A DNA stretch of 17,065 nt. Source: Deltaproteobacteria bacterium. GTDB taxonomy: Bacteria; Desulfobacterota; Dissulfuribacteria; Dissulfuribacterales; UBA3076. Both the position numbers and the translations under genes were made by a program. How positions within the stretch are numbered: the first letter of the stretch is position 1; the number at the start of each line of letters is the position of its first letter. The DNA lies in NCBI GenBank assembly GCA_027004315.1, contig JALTHV010000375.1, positions 1-17,065 of the forward strand, read 5' to 3'. A model generated the notes under the pieces. It was not told where the DNA came from, ran no database searches, and worked only from the letters and a program-made list of their open reading frames with translations. This document shows, in pieces, positions 13,936 to 17,065 of the stretch.

Positions 13936-14574
13936 ATGGGTTCATTTAGACGATCCTACTACAATATGTTTTCCAAGGTCTATGATCGTATTATCGAGTT
14001 ACATTCTCACGATCCTCAAGGTCGTCTCCGTCGTGCCTTGGCTGACAGAACCGGACTCAAGCCAGGCGATAAGTCCCTGGATATCTGTACAGGCACAGGG
14101 GCTGTACCACCCGTGCTGGCAAAAAAAGTAGGGAACAAAGGCCTGGTAGTAGGACTAGATTTTTCAAAGGGGATGCTCCAAAAGGCCTCTAAAAAAATAT
14201 CCACAAATAGCCTAGAAAACATAGTCCTGGTACAGGGAGAGGCACAGCACCTCCCCTTCAAGGCCGGAATCTTTTCTGCCGTAACCTGCTCTCATGCCTT
14301 TTATGAACTAAAGGGAGAGATAAGAGAAGAGGCCCTTATGGAGATCAGGCGGGTCTGCCAAAGCAAAGGCAGATTCTGCATGATGGAACATGAAGTCCCT
14401 AAAAAGAGAGTCATAAGATTCCTCTTTTATATCAGGATGCTGGTAGCAGGCGGCCTGAGGTCTAGGGCCTTTCTTAGCCAAGAGACAGACCTCTTCAGAA
14501 ACCACTTCTCTGAGGTAAAAAAAGATATCCTGCCAGGAGGAAACACCAAGGTCATCTGCGGGACAATCGAGTGA
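13936..14574 (+). CDS. UbiE-like class I SAM-dependent methyltransferase
   Basis: This 212-residue protein has the class I methyltransferase fold. Motif I is LDICTGTGAV (about residues 48-57), followed by GLVVGLDFSKGMLQKA for the ribose contact and ENIVLVQGEAQHLPFKAGIFSAVTC for motifs II-III. The N-terminal YYNMFSKVYDRI resembles the start of UbiE/COQ5-like enzymes. AAGGAG stands about 5 bases before the ATG. It is transcribed divergently from the radical SAM gene. The substrate is unknown, since menaquinone or ubiquinone methylation would need context not seen here. Confidence 0.85.
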   Translation: MGSFRRSYYNMFSKVYDRIIELHSHDPQGRLRRALADRTGLKPGDKSLDICTGTGAVPPVLAKKVGNKGLVVGLDFSKGMLQKASKKISTNSLENIVLVQGEAQHLPFKAGIFSAVTCSHAFYELKGEIREEALMEIRRVCQSKGRFCMMEHEVPKKRVIRFLFYIRMLVAGGLRSRAFLSQETDLFRNHFSEVKKDILPGGNTKVICGTIE

Positions 14575-14601
14575 ACTGACTAGAACAATCTCTATTGTCC
14601 C
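14560..14601. other. Inverted repeat between convergent gene ends
   Basis: GGGACAAT (14560-14567) and ATTGTCCC (14594-14601) are perfect inverted copies spanning the 17-bp space between the convergent methyltransferase and HEAT-TPR genes. A smaller ACAAT/ATTGT hairpin is nested. There is no T run on either side, so it is at best a weak bidirectional terminator. Confidence 0.3.
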
Positions 14602-16358
14602 TCAGAGACGGAGATCCCAGACATCTTGCCTTCAAGTTCCTTTATGCCTTTTTCAAGGAGTTCGGCCCTTTCTCTGGATGCTGTCTCCTGATAGATCTTA
14701 TGGGCTGTTTTATAGGCATCCAGGGCATTATCCAGTTCACCTTTCCTTTGGTAAATGTCACCGATCCCAGTAAGATAGAGTCCTGCCCTACCGGCATCCT
14801 GAAGTTCCTCAACCAATTCAAGTGCCCTAAAATAGTAGGGAAATGCCTTATCTAACTCTTTGTCATGTCTATAGAGGTCAATAATTTTCTCTATCAGTAA
14901 AACTGTGCTGATAGGATCATGTTTCTTCTCACATATTGTCATCGCCCTCTGATAGGCAGGCATAGCGCCCTTGAGATTCCCCCGCATTACGCGAAGATCT
15001 CCTATCTTTTCACAGATGTTTGCAACTTCAACATCCCTGTCCCCAATGGCCTCAAAGAGCCCCAGGGCCTCTTCGAATTTCTGGAGTGCATCCATGGACA
15101 TCCCACGGTTACTTAGATCCCTTGCCCCCTCATACAAGGCCTCTGCCTCAGAAAGCCTCTCATCTTTATCTTCTGTTTCATCTCCATCCTCTTGAGGATT
15201 CAAAGCCACCTGTTCACTCATTCTGTTCTCCTTCTGGTCATTAGCTGTCTGATCTTTAATACGTTTAATAGCATCCCTCGCCAATTTACCCACACTTGTA
15301 TGTACGATCTTTTTCCCATTAAAGAGACTGAGTTTTTCAGGGTCGTCTACCATTTCCTTAAGGAGCCTCAGCGCCTCCCGGGCCCTGATGCGACCAAATG
15401 CCCAGGCTGCATGCCCCCGTACTTTGGCACTAGAATCGTTCAACATACTAAAGAGGGAGAAAAATGCCTTTGATCTCACCAACTTTGGATATAGCTCACC
15501 AACACGCCCAATTGCCCAAAGTACCGAGGGACGAGAAGGAGGGTCCTCCAAAAATTCAATCAGGTTCTGCAAAAATGATCCGTATATTATGGGCTGATTA
15601 CGTATTATCTCACCGATGGTCTCTACAGAGCCCCAATTAGTGGCTGCAGAGTCACCAGTAGCCAGGAGAAGCCTCCTGACCAGATCTCCCACAAGAGTTG
15701 GCCTCTCTGTGGCCAAAAGCCCTGCCACTCTGCCAAGTGCATTGACGGCCTTCCACATCATCTCCTCATCTGCTGAATAGAGGAGCCTTTGGATCTTCCT
15801 TAAGACAAGGGGATCTCTAAGGGCCATCTCTTTTAGCCTATCTATATCTCTAGACTCCACACAGGCCTGGACCTCCTGCTTGGAAAAGCGATGTGTCCTC
15901 CTATCAAAGTAGTGCTTTTCTCGATCCTTTTCAGAAATTTGGGGCTCAGAAAGGGTCTTTAGCCTCCTCTTTACACCTGCTTGAGTGACATCACGGACGT
16001 CCTTAATAAGCCGGATAAAGCTCAGGGCACCTTTTACACGTTTACCCTCCGTTGTATGACCAGTTGGGTAAACAACATGGGATTTAAAATCGTAACCTTC
16101 TAGTACAGCATCCTCATAGTCTTCTCCTGGCGCCAGACTCCATGCCAAGTCCCAGTCATCATTGCAGGCAAAGCCTAGTGCCTCAACATACGCTGCCCCA
16201 AGATTGTGCCCTGTGACATCATGGACATATACAGCCCCGCACTTACATACTCCATAGTCAAAATCACCAAGTCTCCTTGGTTCCACTTCCTTTGGACGTT
16301 CTATAGGTCTGTCACAGAATGGGCAGAGAGGCCTACGAGCAGATGTTCCTCTTGCCAT
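14592..16358 (-). CDS. Zinc-ribbon/HEAT-repeat protein fused to a TPR protein
   Basis: The 588-residue frame has three parts. An N-terminal cysteine cluster, CPFC (12-15) and CKC (38-40), looks like a zinc ribbon. Residues from about 186 to 372 carry degenerate HEAT (PBS-lyase-like) repeats with the phrases ALGRVA, WAIGRVGE and WAFGRI. After an acidic linker, residues 400-580 are TPR repeats (ALQKFEEALGLFEAIGD, AMPAYQRAMTI, ALDAYKTAHKIY). Repeats of both kinds hold partner proteins, and no enzyme is evident. The ATG is 6 bp after the upstream TPR gene, whose last codons provide GAGGGAG as ribosome binding site. A strong internal ribosome binding site and ATG at 15219-15233 suggests two former genes. 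Confidence 0.82.
   Translation of the reverse strand: MARGTSARRPLCPFCDRPIERPKEVEPRRLGDFDYGVCKCGAVYVHDVTGHNLGAAYVEALGFACNDDWDLAWSLAPGEDYEDAVLEGYDFKSHVVYPTGHTTEGKRVKGALSFIRLIKDVRDVTQAGVKRRLKTLSEPQISEKDREKHYFDRRTHRFSKQEVQACVESRDIDRLKEMALRDPLVLRKIQRLLYSADEEMMWKAVNALGRVAGLLATERPTLVGDLVRRLLLATGDSAATNWGSVETIGEIIRNQPIIYGSFLQNLIEFLEDPPSRPSVLWAIGRVGELYPKLVRSKAFFSLFSMLNDSSAKVRGHAAWAFGRIRAREALRLLKEMVDDPEKLSLFNGKKIVHTSVGKLARDAIKRIKDQTANDQKENRMSEQVALNPQEDGDETEDKDERLSEAEALYEGARDLSNRGMSMDALQKFEEALGLFEAIGDRDVEVANICEKIGDLRVMRGNLKGAMPAYQRAMTICEKKHDPISTVLLIEKIIDLYRHDKELDKAFPYYFRALELVEELQDAGRAGLYLTGIGDIYQRKGELDNALDAYKTAHKIYQETASRERAELLEKGIKELEGKMSGISVSEGQ
15219..15233 (-). promoter_or_regulatory. Internal ribosome binding site and ATG at the HEAT/TPR joint
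   Basis: On the minus strand AAGGAG (15233-15228) stands 6 bases before an in-frame ATG (15221-15219, Met380). This would yield a free 209-residue TPR protein. A neighbouring frame ends in TGA overlapping this ATG as ATGA, the usual form of coupled genes. A stop-removing frameshift or a sequencing error would explain the joined frame. Confidence 0.55.
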
Positions 16359-16364
16359 AAAATT

Positions 16365-17012
16365 TTAGTCTCCCTCTACCCTGGTCTTTGCCTTGGCAGA
16401 GACCATCTCCATAAATTCTGGAGAAACTGCATATCCGATCTCTTTTGCCTTTTCAAGGTGATCAAGAGATTTATCGTAGTCTCCATTATAGTAATAGGCA
16501 ACAGCAAGATTATTATGGGCAAGGCCAAACTTAGGGACCAAACTGATGGCCTTTTCTCCTGCGGCAATAGCCTCGTCCAGTTTATCGAACTGCAACTTGA
16601 CCGTGACGAGATTAGCCAGGGCCAAGGCCATGTCCGGTTTGATCTCAAGGACCTTCTCTAAATAATGCGCGGCATCCTCCCATCTCTGCAATTGGATACA
16701 GGCAGCACCTATATTGGACAGAGCCTCTGGGGAATCAGGGTATATCTCCAGGGCCTTTTTACTCTCAGCTATGCCGTCTTCAAGTCTACCCATCTGAAAA
16801 TAGACTGTACCGAGATTAAGCCGTGCCTCAAAAGACAGGGGATCAAGGTGTAGGGCACGTTGTAACATGCCCTCTGCATCCTCAAGTCTAGCAGCGTTCC
16901 TATAGGCTATACCAAGGCGGAGGAAAGCAAAGACAGAGTTTGGATGATCCTTTAGTTCTTTTTCAAGATCTTTAATCAATTGATTTCGTCGGGTAGAATC
17001 ATCCAGAGCCAT
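16365..17012 (-). CDS. TPR-repeat protein
   Basis: This 215-residue protein consists almost wholly of about five tetratricopeptide repeats (for example AYRNAARLEDAEGMLQRALHLDP, VYFQMGRLEDGIAESKKALEIYP, AYYYNGDYDKSLDHLEKAKEIG). No signal peptide or membrane segment is visible, so it is probably cytoplasmic. AAGGAGG stands 5 bases before the ATG, and the upstream sequence to the window end is AT-rich and could hold the promoter. The HEAT-TPR gene follows after 6 bp, so the two likely form an operon and may share a complex. The function is unknown. Confidence 0.88.
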   Translation of the reverse strand: MALDDSTRRNQLIKDLEKELKDHPNSVFAFLRLGIAYRNAARLEDAEGMLQRALHLDPLSFEARLNLGTVYFQMGRLEDGIAESKKALEIYPDSPEALSNIGAACIQLQRWEDAAHYLEKVLEIKPDMALALANLVTVKLQFDKLDEAIAAGEKAISLVPKFGLAHNNLAVAYYYNGDYDKSLDHLEKAKEIGYAVSPEFMEMVSAKAKTRVEGD

Positions 17013-17065
17013 AAATACCTCCTTGAGTACCTATATAAAATTTTTATATTATTCTATAATGCAGA

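Noticed and set aside
1..17065. CRISPR array, tRNA, rRNA or phage genes
   Set aside because: No regularly spaced short repeats, no tRNA-like fold with the conserved arms and no phage structural genes were seen.

Overview
The window looks like chromosomal DNA from an anaerobic bacterium, most likely a deltaproteobacterium in the broad sense (Desulfobacterota). The signs are a NIL-domain 2[4Fe-4S] ferredoxin coupled to a three-cysteine MnmA, a B12-riboswitch-controlled CbiL, a B12-type radical SAM protein, and frequent AGG/AGA and ATA codons. This placement is inference; there is no rRNA or tRNA gene. Almost every gene is on the minus strand. The exceptions are a flavin-type small protein (11610-12023) and a methyltransferase (13936-14574).

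Region 1 (138-3696, minus) is a compact housekeeping operon read as corA > phoH > ybeY-pdxJ > acpS with overlapping or nearly touching genes. ybeY and pdxJ are joined into one frame with the internal ribosome binding site and ATG of pdxJ still present. The PdxJ half has lost several residues that are normally invariant. Region 2 (4000-7236) is one large SWIM/SNF2 helicase gene with a candidate promoter and a perfect 14-bp palindrome in front. Region 3 (7380-9998) holds mnmA, a NIL-ferredoxin that overlaps it by one base, and cbiL, whose leader carries a clear cobalamin riboswitch, an intrinsic terminator and a consensus-like promoter.

Region 4 (9999-11609) has no intact gene and is a nest of repeats. 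It holds a 166-bp covarying stem-loop element and two non-autonomous transposon-like elements (255 and 483 bp). These two share ends based on GTAA(C/G)TTCTCAATAAGT and are flanked by 8-bp target duplications, one perfect and one 7/8. The second element carries two further palindromic repeat families. Relatives recur at 1-126, 3769-3929 and 12082-12216. Region 5 (11610-17012) holds the small flavin-type protein, a B12-binding radical SAM enzyme whose last codons lie inside a stem-loop repeat, a divergent methyltransferase, and a TPR gene followed by a HEAT+TPR fusion that also keeps an ideal internal ribosome binding site and ATG.

The strongest candidates for something undescribed are the stem-loop repeat family with compensatory changes, the small element family with target duplications, and the YbeY-PdxJ fusion with an altered active site.
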